The notes under the pieces are model-generated. The model was not told where the DNA came from, ran no database searches, and was given only the letters and a program-made list of their open reading frames with translations. DNA of 46,968 nt from an uncultured Thermomicrobiaceae bacterium (GTDB taxonomy: Bacteria > Chloroflexota > Chloroflexia > Thermomicrobiales > Thermomicrobiaceae), in contig CALKCJ010000006.1 in assembly GCA_938082375.1 (NCBI GenBank), positions 1 to 46,968 of the forward strand, in the 5' to 3' direction. Made by a program: the position numbers and the translations under genes. Positions within the stretch are counted from its first letter, which is position 1, and each line of letters starts with the position of its first letter. Shown here one piece after another: positions 17,801 through 26,433 of this stretch.

Positions 17801-18067
17801 GTGTGCCGGCAGGCGCCGCCGACGGCCAAGGGGGTGCTGTTCCTGACGCTGGAGGACGAGAGCGGGCTGGCCAACGTGATCGTGCGGCCGGCCGTGCGGG
17901 CGCAGTTCCGGGCGACGCTGCGGGCGCCGGTACTGCTCGTCGACGGGCGAGTGCAGCAGGAGGAAGGCCTGGTGAGCGTGGTGGCGGACGAGGTGCGGAC
18001 GCTAGGCCGGCCGGCGGGCGCTCCGGCTCTGGCCGAGCGCCCGCTTCGCGCCCACGACTTCCATTGA
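14861..18067 (+). CDS. dnaE2: Error-prone DNA polymerase DnaE2 (ImuC)
   Basis: This 1068-residue C-family polymerase opens with a PHP domain ('ELHTHSCFSLLDA', His9 and His11). Catalytic aspartates of the palm are D401 and D403 in PDIDIDF, with the third at D553 in 'LIKTDLL'. Helix-hairpin-helix sequence follows, then an OB-fold near residue 965 ('RVRVAGLVV'). The protein ends in 'RAHDFH', the short tail typical of DnaE2 rather than replicative DnaE1, which is also about 100 residues longer. It is the translesion polymerase of the SOS mutasome, last gene of the LexA-controlled operon. Confidence 0.93.
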   Translation: MAAPYAELHTHSCFSLLDAPCQPAALARRAAELGYEHLALTDHQGLHGVVRFARACAEAGLHPVIGAEVTLDDGSHLTLLAENDVGYATLARLLSAAHLGWGSPRQPVARAGAEAATGAAAMRRVIHIPWAWLLKEHEGLVVLTGCRQGPLARTLAAGRRAEALALARRLRQAFGPEHCFVELQEHGLPGDRRRCAELAALASTVGLPLVATNNVHYLDAESWRLQDVLVCIREQCTLDTPHPARKRSSAYALQPPAAMARRFARYPEAVANTLRLAERCQVALDFRTVRFPPLPHLVPPGETADQTLRRLAYEGAQRRYRELSAPVVRQLEHELGVIARLGVAPFFLICADLANRFRGRGRGSAADSLVAYCLGITQVDPLRHRLLFERFLNEERPSMPDIDIDFGVEDRERAIAYVYQIYGAEHAAMVCNYVTFQVRSAVRDLGRVLGLPAELVAELAASQGGLGEELDAAARRLAAGLDAEGRRRVSWLVRLAPQLEDIPRHLSIHVGGMVITGRPLVELVPLEPARLPGRVVVGWDKRDVEDAGLIKTDLLCIRALSLVHQAVELVERYSGVRLELEKLPRDDPAVYRQLQTADTLGAYQVESRAQQQSLPRSAPTCFDDLIAQVAIIRPGPIQGGMVHPYLRRRQGREPVRYLHPKLEPILAETLGVILYQEQVLEVAMAIAGMSAGEADAFRRAMGSRRSRAAMEALRGAFLAGAARQGVPRATAEQIFAQMAAFAEFGFCKSHAAALAQTAYETLWLRAHYPAAFYCALLDNQPMGFYPPEVVLWDAVRHGVRFLPPDVTRSAAGYTLEGDAVRGPIRLGLRTVKGVGEAAAARLVAARAAGPFREPEEVVRRARLGPEAVRALVLVGAFAALAPGVERRQLLWRLLPLATAGGERAAPVEQAALELGAEEPASLPPLEAGEQTLIDYALLGLCLDRQLLALYARQRQALKVTSAGELGQRPHGARVRVAGLVVCRQAPPTAKGVLFLTLEDESGLANVIVRPAVRAQFRATLRAPVLLVDGRVQQEEGLVSVVADEVRTLGRPAGAPALAERPLRAHDFH

Positions 18068-18167
18068 AGCGGCTCGGGTTCCACCCAGTGCGCGGGGGAT
18101 GGTTCGTGAGAGGTATCGCAAACCAGGGCGCGATCTGGTAGGCTTAGCACCAGCACTTTGGTGGCGA

Positions 18168-18181
18168 CCTGGCATGCCAGG
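18168..18181. promoter_or_regulatory. 14-bp perfect palindrome ahead of a small membrane protein gene
   Basis: CCTGGCATGCCAGG is fully self-complementary and ends directly before the AAGGAG ribosome binding site at 18183-18188. A possible extended -10 (TGGTAGGCT, 18136-18144) lies upstream, so a repressor bound here would sit just after the start of transcription. This is inference from symmetry alone. Confidence 0.35.
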
Positions 18182-18199
18182 GAAGGAGCGCGATCGGAA

Positions 18200-18379
18200 G
18201 TGGCGGACGGACAGAATGCACGGGTCTTGGTCGCCGAGCGCGTCGAGCGCGTACCGCGTGCGGGATTGCTCGACCACGAGTATCGCTACGGTTTCGGCTT
18301 TCTCACCTTCGTCGCGCTGGTCGGCGTGAGCGTACTGGCATTCATCGTCGGCATGATTCTCGGCATCATTTACCTGTAG
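18200..18379 (+). CDS. Small single-helix membrane protein, unknown function
   Basis: GTG 18200, 11 bases after AAGGAG, encodes 59 residues. The first 32 are polar and charged ('VADGQNARVLVAERVERV'), and the last 27 form one strongly hydrophobic helix ('LTFVALVGVSVLAFIVGMI') that ends the protein. It looks like a tail-anchored protein with its N-terminus in the cytoplasm. A frame open to 18158 would allow a longer form without a better site. I recognise no family. A strong hairpin follows it. Confidence 0.5.
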   Translation: MADGQNARVLVAERVERVPRAGLLDHEYRYGFGFLTFVALVGVSVLAFIVGMILGIIYL

Positions 18380-18456
18380 ACTGCCGGGCCGTCTCAGGGC
18401 ACGCGGAGCGGCCACGCCCGGTTCTGGAATATGCCGTCGAGCTGGCAAAGATGCGA

Positions 18457-18485
18457 GCGGGCCGGGGGCTGCTATCCCGGCCCGC
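18457..18485. terminator. Bidirectional terminator between the small membrane gene and argG
   Basis: GCGGGCCGGG (18457-18466) and CCCGGCCCGC (18476-18485) form a perfect 10-bp GC stem with a nine-base loop; flanking CGAG and CTCG can add pairs across a bulge. It lies between convergent genes, 19 bases past the argG stop. No clear T-tract is present. Confidence 0.6.
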
Positions 18486-18503
18486 CTCGTGCTCTCGCCT
18501 AGG

Positions 18504-19730
<1,227 letters not shown>

Positions 19731-20061
19731 GTGTACCATGCTCCTCTTTTCCCATCGCAGCTCCAGCCCTCTTGCCTGGAGCCGAACCGGTTCCCAGCGG
19801 CTGCCAGGATAGCGCGAACGTGCAGCCAGCCTGGCTGCCATCACCTGTACCTGGCGCGTCCGGGCATCCGGTAGAGCATGGTGTTGCCTGTCCTCCTCCG
19901 GCGGCCTCTGGTGCCGCATCGGCGCTAGCCTAACAAGCCGGAACGGCGGCGTCAAGGAGCTGCCGAGACCGAGCACGGTGTCGGGTCAATTCCCTGCTGG
20001 GGTATCATCCTCTGCCGGGCCATAGCCCTCTGGGAACGTGGCAAGGTCGAGGGAAGGGATC
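19731..20061. promoter_or_regulatory. Divergent control region between argG and a secreted propeller gene
   Basis: This 331-base gap holds no convincing gene. GCAGCCAG-C-CTGGCTGC at 19822-19838 is a perfect 8-1-8 palindrome on the argG side. It does not resemble the AT-rich ArgR box, so its binding factor is unknown. On the other side, a -10-like TATCAT occurs just after 20001, upstream of GTG 20062 and its GGGAAGGGA site. Confidence 0.35.
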
Positions 20062-21981
20062 GTGGTCAGCGCACAGCGACAACCGCGGTGGATACCGCTG
20101 CTCGTGCTGGCACTCGCGCTCGCGCCATTCCCGAGCCCGAAGGCGACCGCCGCTCCGGCCGAGCCGGGGCGACTGCTCGCTTTCATCGATCGCGACCGCA
20201 CGCTCTGGATCGGTGACGACCGCGGAGGCTGGCGACAACAGCTCACCAGCGGGGTCGCCGTCACCAGCGTGGTCTGGTCGGGCGACGGTGACCGGCTCGC
20301 CTACACCTTCCTACGTGACGGGCGTCACGTCGTCGCTCTCGCCCGGTTTCTCCCCGAGCCGGTGACCCGCGAGCTCGGCCCGGGCGATCACCCTGTCTGG
20401 TCGTGGGACGGACGCTGGCTCGCCTACCTGAACCAAGAGAGTGTCGTGGTCGTCGAGCGCGAGGGTGAGCTAGCCGGTCACTATCAGGTGGGCGCGACGA
20501 GCCTGCTCTGGTCTCCCGACGGGCGCTACCTCGGTTTCACCCGCCCCGCTGGCGTAGCGGACTTCAGCGACTGCCCGGTGCTCGAGCTCGGCTGGGTCGA
20601 CCTAGCCAGCGGTGAGACCAGGATCGTCGGGCGTTCCTTTGGAGACTTCGCCTGGGCCGGCGACGGTGTGCGGCTCCTCTATGCCGCGGCCGCGGACGCG
20701 ACCGTCTGGAGCTACCACGTGCGCAGCGGCACGACACGGCGGATCGCCAATCGCTTCCCGAACCCGTGCCGCGGCCCGTTCCGGGTCACCCCGGACGGGC
20801 GCCGTCTGTTGTTTCTCGACTTCCGCAGCGGCGGCGACGATCTCGTGGTGCTCGACCTCGATACCCTGCAGGAGCGTGTCTATGCCGATCTGCCGATCGG
20901 TTATCCCTCGAAGACGCTGCCCCGGAGCTACCTGTGGGTCGACCCGCTCGGACGCTTCGCCTATGTGGCCCGTAGCTACCCGACGATGGTGACCCGGGTC
21001 GACCTCGGCAGCGGCGAGCGGACGGTGCTCGTACCAGACGACTACCGGATGCTGCTGGCTGTCTCGCCCGATGGGAACCGGCTCGCCTTCCTCGACACAC
21101 CTCATGGCAAGCCACCGGAGGTCGTGGTTCGTGACCTGCGCAGCGGTGAGACGTCCACCCTCGCGCGGGCCGGCTGGGCCGCCTGGCAACCACCAGCGGT
21201 CAGCCCGGTGGTCGCGCGGGCCTGGACCGCGGTCTGGGATCGGGAAGATCGGCCGGTAGCGGCTGGCGCGGTGGCAAGAACCTGGATTTGGGGCCCGGAG
21301 CCGTTGCTGACGGTCGAAGAGCCATATGCCGATGCCGCCGGAGGACGGCGCGCTGTCCAGTACTGGGACAAGAGCCGGATGGAGGTGAACTGGCCCGCGG
21401 GCGATCGCTCGAGCCGCTGGTTCGTCACCAACGGCTTACTCGTGCGCGAGCTGATCTCCGGCCAGCTCCAGATCGGTGACAGCCAGTTTGTCCAGCGCGA
21501 GCCGGCCGCGATCCCGGTCGCTGGCGACCTCGACGACCAAAGTGGGCCGACCTATGCGACGTTCCGCGCGTTGCTGACCGCGCCGCCCAGGGAGGTCGGC
21601 ACGGAGATCCGCGCCCGCGTCCACCGCGACGGCTCGGTCACCGAAGACGGCCCCGGTGGCGTCTTCGCCGCCTATCACGTACCGGAGACGAACCACACCA
21701 TCGCCGATGTCTTCTGGGCCTACCTCCAGGCGGAGAGCCTGGTCTGGGATGGAGCCGCCTTTGTCCCCGGCCGCCTCTTTGAGCCGACATTCTTTGCGAC
21801 CGGCTTCCCGATAACCGAGGCCTACTGGGCGCGGGTGAAGGTTGGTGGCCAGGAGAAAGACGTGCTCGTCCAGTGCTTCGAACGACGCTGCCTGACCTAT
21901 ACGCCAGATAACCCCGCTGGCTGGAAAGTGGAGATGAGCAATGTCGGCCGCCACTATGTCCTCTGGCGCTATGGAGGGTGA
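20062..21981 (+). CDS. Secreted beta-propeller protein with a Chloroflexota-type C-terminal module
   Basis: GTG 20062 behind GGGAAGGGA is preferred to GTG 20038, giving 639 residues. A signal peptide covers about residues 9-35 ('WIPLLVLALALAPFP', cleavage near ATAAP). Residues 40-380 hold WD40/TolB-like repeats ('WSPDGRYLGF', 'VSPDGNRLAFLD'), a propeller probably used for binding. The last 240 residues form a separate module ending in 'FERRCLTYTPDNPAGWKVE' and 'VGRHYVLWRYGG'. I recall this ending from secreted proteins of Chloroflexota; it is not assigned a function to my knowledge. The gene overlaps the following glycosyltransferase, hinting at an envelope role. Confidence 0.82.
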   Translation: MVSAQRQPRWIPLLVLALALAPFPSPKATAAPAEPGRLLAFIDRDRTLWIGDDRGGWRQQLTSGVAVTSVVWSGDGDRLAYTFLRDGRHVVALARFLPEPVTRELGPGDHPVWSWDGRWLAYLNQESVVVVEREGELAGHYQVGATSLLWSPDGRYLGFTRPAGVADFSDCPVLELGWVDLASGETRIVGRSFGDFAWAGDGVRLLYAAAADATVWSYHVRSGTTRRIANRFPNPCRGPFRVTPDGRRLLFLDFRSGGDDLVVLDLDTLQERVYADLPIGYPSKTLPRSYLWVDPLGRFAYVARSYPTMVTRVDLGSGERTVLVPDDYRMLLAVSPDGNRLAFLDTPHGKPPEVVVRDLRSGETSTLARAGWAAWQPPAVSPVVARAWTAVWDREDRPVAAGAVARTWIWGPEPLLTVEEPYADAAGGRRAVQYWDKSRMEVNWPAGDRSSRWFVTNGLLVRELISGQLQIGDSQFVQREPAAIPVAGDLDDQSGPTYATFRALLTAPPREVGTEIRARVHRDGSVTEDGPGGVFAAYHVPETNHTIADVFWAYLQAESLVWDGAAFVPGRLFEPTFFATGFPITEAYWARVKVGGQEKDVLVQCFERRCLTYTPDNPAGWKVEMSNVGRHYVLWRYGG

Positions 21982-22960
21982 ACCGGCAGGCGGCGTGCGT
22001 CCGCGCACGGCTGTGGCTGGATCCGCCGCGACAGGCCGGATCTGGGCCGTCGTGGTGAACTACAACACGGCCGATCTCCTCGACCGCTGCCTGCAGCACC
22101 TGCTGGCCAGCGAGACCGACCGGCCGCTCGAGGTCTACGTCGTCGATAACGGCTCGACCGACGGCAGCCCGGAGCTGCTCCGCGCCCGGTACCAGCAGGT
22201 GCGCCTGATCGAAGCAGGTGCCAACCTCGGCTTCGCCCGCGCCAACAACCTGGCGCTGCGCGCGATCCTGGCCCAGGCTGCCAAGGAGGGCCGACTGGGT
22301 CACGACTACGTGCTCTTACTCAACACCGACTGCTTCGTCCAGGCAGACACGCTCTGGCTCCTGGCTCGCTTCCTCGATACGCACCCGGACGCAGGGATCG
22401 TCGGCCCCAAGGTACTGCTGCCGGATGGGCAGCTCGACCTCGCCTGCCGCCGCTCGTTCCCGACTCCGACGAGCGCGCTCTGGAAGCTGACCGGCCTGGC
22501 TCGCTGGTTTCCGAACCACCACCGGTTTGCTCGGTACAACCTCACCTACCTCGATCCAGATCAGACACTGGCCGTGGACGCGGTCACCGGCGCATGCATG
22601 CTGGTTCGGCTGGAGGCTGTGGCGCGGGCGGGCCTGCTGGACGAGGACTACTTCATGTACGGAGAGGATCTCGACTGGGCCTACCGGATCAAGTCGCATG
22701 GCTGGCAGGTGTACTACTATCCCGCGGCGCGAGCGACCCACATCAAAGGCGGATCGGGTGGCCGCCGCAAGGCGCGCATTATCATCGAGTTCTACCGCGC
22801 CATGTACCTCTTCTACCGCAAGCACTACGCGCGGCGGTCACCACTCCTCCTCAACCTGCTGGTCTACGCCGGCATCGCGCTGCGCTGCGGTGTCGCGCTG
22901 GCTGCGGCGCCCCTGCGCCGTGAGCGTGCGCGGAAGGGGAAGAGGCCCATCAGCAATTGA
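21941..22960 (+). CDS. Family 2 glycosyltransferase, rhamnosyltransferase-like
   Basis: A 339-residue GT-A enzyme. The nucleotide-sugar fold starts with 'WAVVVNYNTADLLDRCL', then 'VVDNGSTDGS' and 'LLLNTDCFV', where the NTD replaces the canonical DxD metal site. 'DYFMYGEDLDWAYRIK' carries the ED pair expected for catalysis. The C-terminal 60 residues include a hydrophobic stretch that could attach it to the membrane. ATG 21941 overlaps the propeller gene by 41 bases; ATG 21956 or 21971 are alternatives, since the first 30 residues are low in information. It probably builds a cell-surface polysaccharide or glycolipid; donor and acceptor are not known. Confidence 0.87.
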   Translation: MSAATMSSGAMEGEPAGGVRPRTAVAGSAATGRIWAVVVNYNTADLLDRCLQHLLASETDRPLEVYVVDNGSTDGSPELLRARYQQVRLIEAGANLGFARANNLALRAILAQAAKEGRLGHDYVLLLNTDCFVQADTLWLLARFLDTHPDAGIVGPKVLLPDGQLDLACRRSFPTPTSALWKLTGLARWFPNHHRFARYNLTYLDPDQTLAVDAVTGACMLVRLEAVARAGLLDEDYFMYGEDLDWAYRIKSHGWQVYYYPAARATHIKGGSGGRRKARIIIEFYRAMYLFYRKHYARRSPLLLNLLVYAGIALRCGVALAAAPLRRERARKGKRPISN

Positions 22961-22985
22961 GCCTCTAGGAGGGCTGCTCTATACT
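22957..22985 (+). promoter_or_regulatory. Promoter of the second aminotransferase gene
   Basis: TTGAGC (22957-22962), a 17-base spacer and TATACT (22980-22985) make a good sigma-70-type promoter; AGGAGGG and the start codon follow at 23029. The -35 overlaps the end of the glycosyltransferase gene, whose stop codon lies at 22958-22960. Confidence 0.65.
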
Positions 22986-23028
22986 GCCGCTGCCTGAGTG
23001 GAGCGCCAGATACGCCTAGGAGGGCAAG

Positions 23029-24240
23029 ATGACGGGCACAACTGGCCTCGAGGTAGGGAGCCTGCTGAGTAGCAAGGCTCGGCGTGCTGGCCCTGGCTGG
23101 TTTGGGGCACCGCGCTCGGCCGAGGGGCGGCTCTCTCTCCTCGGCGGCTTCCCCGATCCGCTCAGCCTGCCTCGCGAGGACATCCTCGAGAGCGCCCGGC
23201 TGGCCCTGGAGCAAGACGGAGTCTGGGCCCTCGAGTACGGGGCCACCCGCGGGTACGAGCTCTTGGTGGAGCAACTCCTGATCAAGCTTCGGCGCGACCA
23301 CGGGATCACGGCGCAGCCGGAGCAAGTTCTGGTCACCGCTGGTGCTTCTCAGGCACTCGGGCTTTTAGTCGATGCTCTCTGCGACCCCGGCGACGTGGTC
23401 CTAAGCGAGCAGCCCACCTGGATGGGCGCAGTGCGGATCTTCCGCGCTGCCGGCGTCGAGGTGCGGCCGGTGCCGGTCGGTGCCGAGGGGATCGAGCTGG
23501 ACGCCTTGGTGGAGACGCTTGAGGGGCTCACCGCCGAAGGTCGCCGTCCCAAGTTCCTGTACCTCATCCCGACGTTCCAGAACCCGATGGGGGTGACTAT
23601 GCCGCTGGCGGCACGCCGCCGGCTCCTCGACCTCGCCTACGAGCACCGGCTCCTCGTCATCGAGGACGACGCCTACTTCGATCTGCGCTACGAGGGGGAG
23701 CGAGTGCCGCCCTTGCGGGCGCTGGACGGACGGGAGCACGTCGCCTATCTGGGCACGTTCTCCAAGATCATGGCGGCCGGTATGCGGGTGGGGTGGATCG
23801 TCGCCGAGCCGTCGCTCATCGCAGCGGCTGCCGGCGTGAAGCCGGAAGGTGGCACCAGTCCGTTCGCCGCCGCGGTGGTGGCCCAGTTCTGCGCCAGCGG
23901 CGCGCTACTCGAGCACGTGGCCGAGCTGCGCGAGATCTACCGCGAGCGGCGCGACGCGATGCTGCGAGCCCTCTCCGAGACGATGCCCGAGGGTGCCGCG
24001 TGGACGCGTCCTGCGGGCGGCTTCTTCGTCTGGCTGACCCTGCCACCAGGGGTGAGCGCGGCCAGGGTCGCCGAGCGGGCGCGCGAGCGTGGCGTCGACG
24101 TCATGCCCGGTTCGGCCTGTTTCTTCCACTCCTCCGGCGACGACACGATCCGGCTCTGCTATTCGTTCGTGACGACTGAGCAGATCAGCGAGGGGATCGC
24201 ACGGCTGGCAGGCGTCATTCGCGAGGAGACGGCCGACTGA
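23029..24240 (+). CDS. PLP-dependent aminotransferase, 2-aminoadipate/MocR-like class I (paralogue)
   Basis: The 403-residue enzyme starts at ATG 23029 behind TAGGAGGG. Landmarks are 'IPTFQNPMG' (about 180-188), 'IEDDAYFDLRY' with its PLP-binding Asp214, the Schiff-base lysine K246 in 'GTFSKIMAAG', and 'IRLCYSF' with the carboxylate-binding arginine near the C-terminus. It is a clear paralogue of 8187-9404, sharing the motif order and many identical segments ('EGRRPKFLY', 'PTFQNP'). The two differ at the start and in the substrate-facing loops, so they may act on different amino acids. No GntR domain is present. Confidence 0.9.
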   Translation: MTGTTGLEVGSLLSSKARRAGPGWFGAPRSAEGRLSLLGGFPDPLSLPREDILESARLALEQDGVWALEYGATRGYELLVEQLLIKLRRDHGITAQPEQVLVTAGASQALGLLVDALCDPGDVVLSEQPTWMGAVRIFRAAGVEVRPVPVGAEGIELDALVETLEGLTAEGRRPKFLYLIPTFQNPMGVTMPLAARRRLLDLAYEHRLLVIEDDAYFDLRYEGERVPPLRALDGREHVAYLGTFSKIMAAGMRVGWIVAEPSLIAAAAGVKPEGGTSPFAAAVVAQFCASGALLEHVAELREIYRERRDAMLRALSETMPEGAAWTRPAGGFFVWLTLPPGVSAARVAERARERGVDVMPGSACFFHSSGDDTIRLCYSFVTTEQISEGIARLAGVIREETAD

Positions 24241-24261
24241 GGCGCCGCTGGCCTCTCTCCT

Positions 24262-24714
24262 TCAGCGAGCCTCTGGCCCGCCGCTCCTCCCTGTATCTCG
24301 TAGCCTGGCGCAGCCTCGCCAGACCGACACGACCCTGAGAGGCACGAGCAACAGAAGCACCCCCCAGAGGTAGCCGCCGAGCACGTCCGAGGGTCAGTGC
24401 GCGCCGACCAGTACCCGGCTGTAGCCGGTCGCCAGGACGAGGCCGAGCGCCAGCGCGCGGGCGGCGTGCTGGGCGATCCGCCGCCTCGCCAGCAACGGCG
24501 CACGCCACCACACGAGGCCGAACAGGAGCACCGCACCAAAGGCGTGGCCGCTGGGAAAGCCCGGATCAGAACGGAATTCGAGCACAGTGAGCAGCTCTGG
24601 AGTGGGTCGGGGGCTGGCGACGAGCTCCTTGACCGCGCTTAGCAAGAGCCGGATCGGCAGTGCTCTGAACGGCCGGCCGCCCCCGCCACCCGGCGGATGA
24701 CACGCGCTTGCGCA
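24262..24714 (-). pseudogene. PAP2-family phosphatase remnant with an in-frame stop
   Basis: The minus strand reads through all three PAP2 motifs: K-x6-RP in 'KELVASPRP', PSGH in 'FPSGHAFG', and SR-x5-H in 'SRVLVGAH'. Directly after that His, TGA (24394-24396) replaces what is normally Trp or Tyr before 'PSDVLGGYLWG', which continues in the same frame to a natural stop at 24262. Upstream, a stop at 24715-24717 cuts the frame before the expected N-terminal helices, so the front is also missing. It once probably dephosphorylated a lipid phosphate or undecaprenyl diphosphate. A sequencing error at the TGG codon would not by itself restore the N-terminus. Confidence 0.78.
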
Positions 24715-24964
24715 TCATGGCTCCCCCTTGGAGCGCGCTCCTCACTGCCGACCGTTATGGCACAGACTCAGCCTGGGGGCGAGGCAGAAGCGAGGCCGCT
24801 CGCGTAGGTCGAACGTTGACAGTTGTCTCATGCCGGCGTACGCTTCAGCCCGGGGCTAACTGCCGTTCCGATCGGCCGTTCGGCAGCGCCGGAAAATCTT
24901 CGATAGCGCGCGAGTCCCATCTTCCTCGAGGAGGGTATGGACTGAGGATCGAGATCGACCACCA

Positions 24965-26413
24965 GTGAGCCAGCCCACTCGTCCGATCCGTCCACCACAG
25001 GTAGTTCGACGGCCTGGCGACCGCGTGGTACGCCGGGCAGTTTTACGTACGGAGACCGTCAAGCTTCGGGCACCGCGCGTGCCTCGCCGTGGGCGCCCGG
25101 TGGCGCTGACGCTCGTCTATGGCTTCATTGGGCTGATTGCACTCGGAACGCTGCTTCTGAGCCTGCCAATCGCGACCGCCTCGGGAGAGCGGGCTCCGCT
25201 GGTCGACGCGCTGTTCACGGCGACTTCGGCTGTCTGCGTTACCGGTCTGGTCGTGCATGATACCGGCACGTACTGGAGCCGTTTTGGGCAGGTGATCATC
25301 CTGCTGCTGATCCAGGCCGGCGGCTTCGGGTTCGCCACCAGCGCCACGCTGCTCCTGGTCACCATCGGCCACCGGCCGACCCTGCGCGAGCGGCTGGCGG
25401 CCGGCTTCAGTCTCGGGGCGGACACGGTTGCCCCCGGCGAGAGCCTGCGCCTCGTCCGCCGGTTCGCTCTCCTGACACTGCTCGTCGAGGTCGCTGGCGC
25501 AATGCTCCTTCTCCCGCGTGCGCTCAGTTACCAGCCGTCGGGGCAGGCTATCTGGTGGAGCGTGTTTCACAGCGTCTCCGCCTTCAATAACGCGGGCTTC
25601 GACATCGTCGGAGGCTACCGCAGCCTGATACCGTACCAGCGAGATCCTTGGATCTTACTGACGATCGGCCTGCTGATCGTGCTCGGTGGGCTCAGCTTCG
25701 TCGTCATCGGCGATCTCGTGGCCGAGCGGCGCTGGCGCCGCCTGACTGTCGATAGCAAGATCGTGCTCACGACCACCGGCTTCTTGCTCGCCTTCGGTAC
25801 CGTGGCGATCCTGTTTCTCGAAAGTGGCAACCCCGCGACGCTGGGTACGCTGGACTGGGGTGCCCGACTGGTCAACGCCCTCTTCCACAGCATTACGCCG
25901 CGCACGGCCGGCTTCAACGCGGTCGATATGGCGGCGCTGCGCGAGGAGACGCTCTTCTTCCTCACGGCGCTGATGTTCATCGGGGGCGCCAGCGGTTCGA
26001 CAGCGGGCGGCATCAAAGTGCAGACCTTCAGTCTGCTCTTCTTCGCGATCCTCGCGAGCGTGCGGGGCCACACCCGGGTCGTCGCGTTCGGACGCGAGCT
26101 GCCACATGTCCAGGTGTATCGGGCACTCGCGCTGGCGCTGCTCGCGATTGCACTCGTCTTCATCGCAGCACTGATATTAGCGCTCACAATCGAGACGCGC
26201 TTCATCGATACCTGGTTCGAGGCGGTCTCGGCGTTCGGCACCGTCGGGCTCAGCACTGGCATCACGCCGGAACTGAGCCCTGCAGGGCGGCTGGTGCTGA
26301 TCGTCACGATGTTCATCGGGCGGCTCGGGCCGCTGACCCTAGCACTGGCGCTGGCCGCGAGAGTCCGGCCTAGCCCAGTTCGTTACGCCCCGGAGACTGT
26401 CCGGCTGGGATAG
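24965..26413 (+). CDS. ktrB: Potassium uptake membrane subunit, KtrB/TrkH family
   Basis: This 482-residue protein is the ion-conducting subunit of a Ktr/Trk system. The four selectivity-filter loops are visible with their glycines: 'TSAVCVTGLVV', 'NNAGFD', 'PRTAGFN' and 'FGTVGLS'. Membrane helices follow the M1-P-M2 fourfold pattern. GTG 24965 has no strong ribosome site, and the first 40 residues are basic and probably cytoplasmic. The RCK subunit is encoded 20 bases downstream, forming a two-gene operon. Coupling to sodium (Ktr) or protons (Trk) cannot be told from this; its size favours KtrB. Confidence 0.93.
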   Translation: MSQPTRPIRPPQVVRRPGDRVVRRAVLRTETVKLRAPRVPRRGRPVALTLVYGFIGLIALGTLLLSLPIATASGERAPLVDALFTATSAVCVTGLVVHDTGTYWSRFGQVIILLLIQAGGFGFATSATLLLVTIGHRPTLRERLAAGFSLGADTVAPGESLRLVRRFALLTLLVEVAGAMLLLPRALSYQPSGQAIWWSVFHSVSAFNNAGFDIVGGYRSLIPYQRDPWILLTIGLLIVLGGLSFVVIGDLVAERRWRRLTVDSKIVLTTTGFLLAFGTVAILFLESGNPATLGTLDWGARLVNALFHSITPRTAGFNAVDMAALREETLFFLTALMFIGGASGSTAGGIKVQTFSLLFFAILASVRGHTRVVAFGRELPHVQVYRALALALLAIALVFIAALILALTIETRFIDTWFEAVSAFGTVGLSTGITPELSPAGRLVLIVTMFIGRLGPLTLALALAARVRPSPVRYAPETVRLG

Positions 26414-26433
26414 AGCGCTGAGAGGGGACCACA

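Noticed and set aside
24394-24396. TGA in the PAP2 remnant as a selenocysteine codon
   Set aside because: No SECIS-like hairpin follows and the family has Trp or Tyr here; the N-terminus is also missing, so decay explains it better.
24708-24968. 86-codon frame before ktrB
   Set aside because: No Shine-Dalgarno sequence and no hydrophobic or domain-like segment; it only fills the gap.
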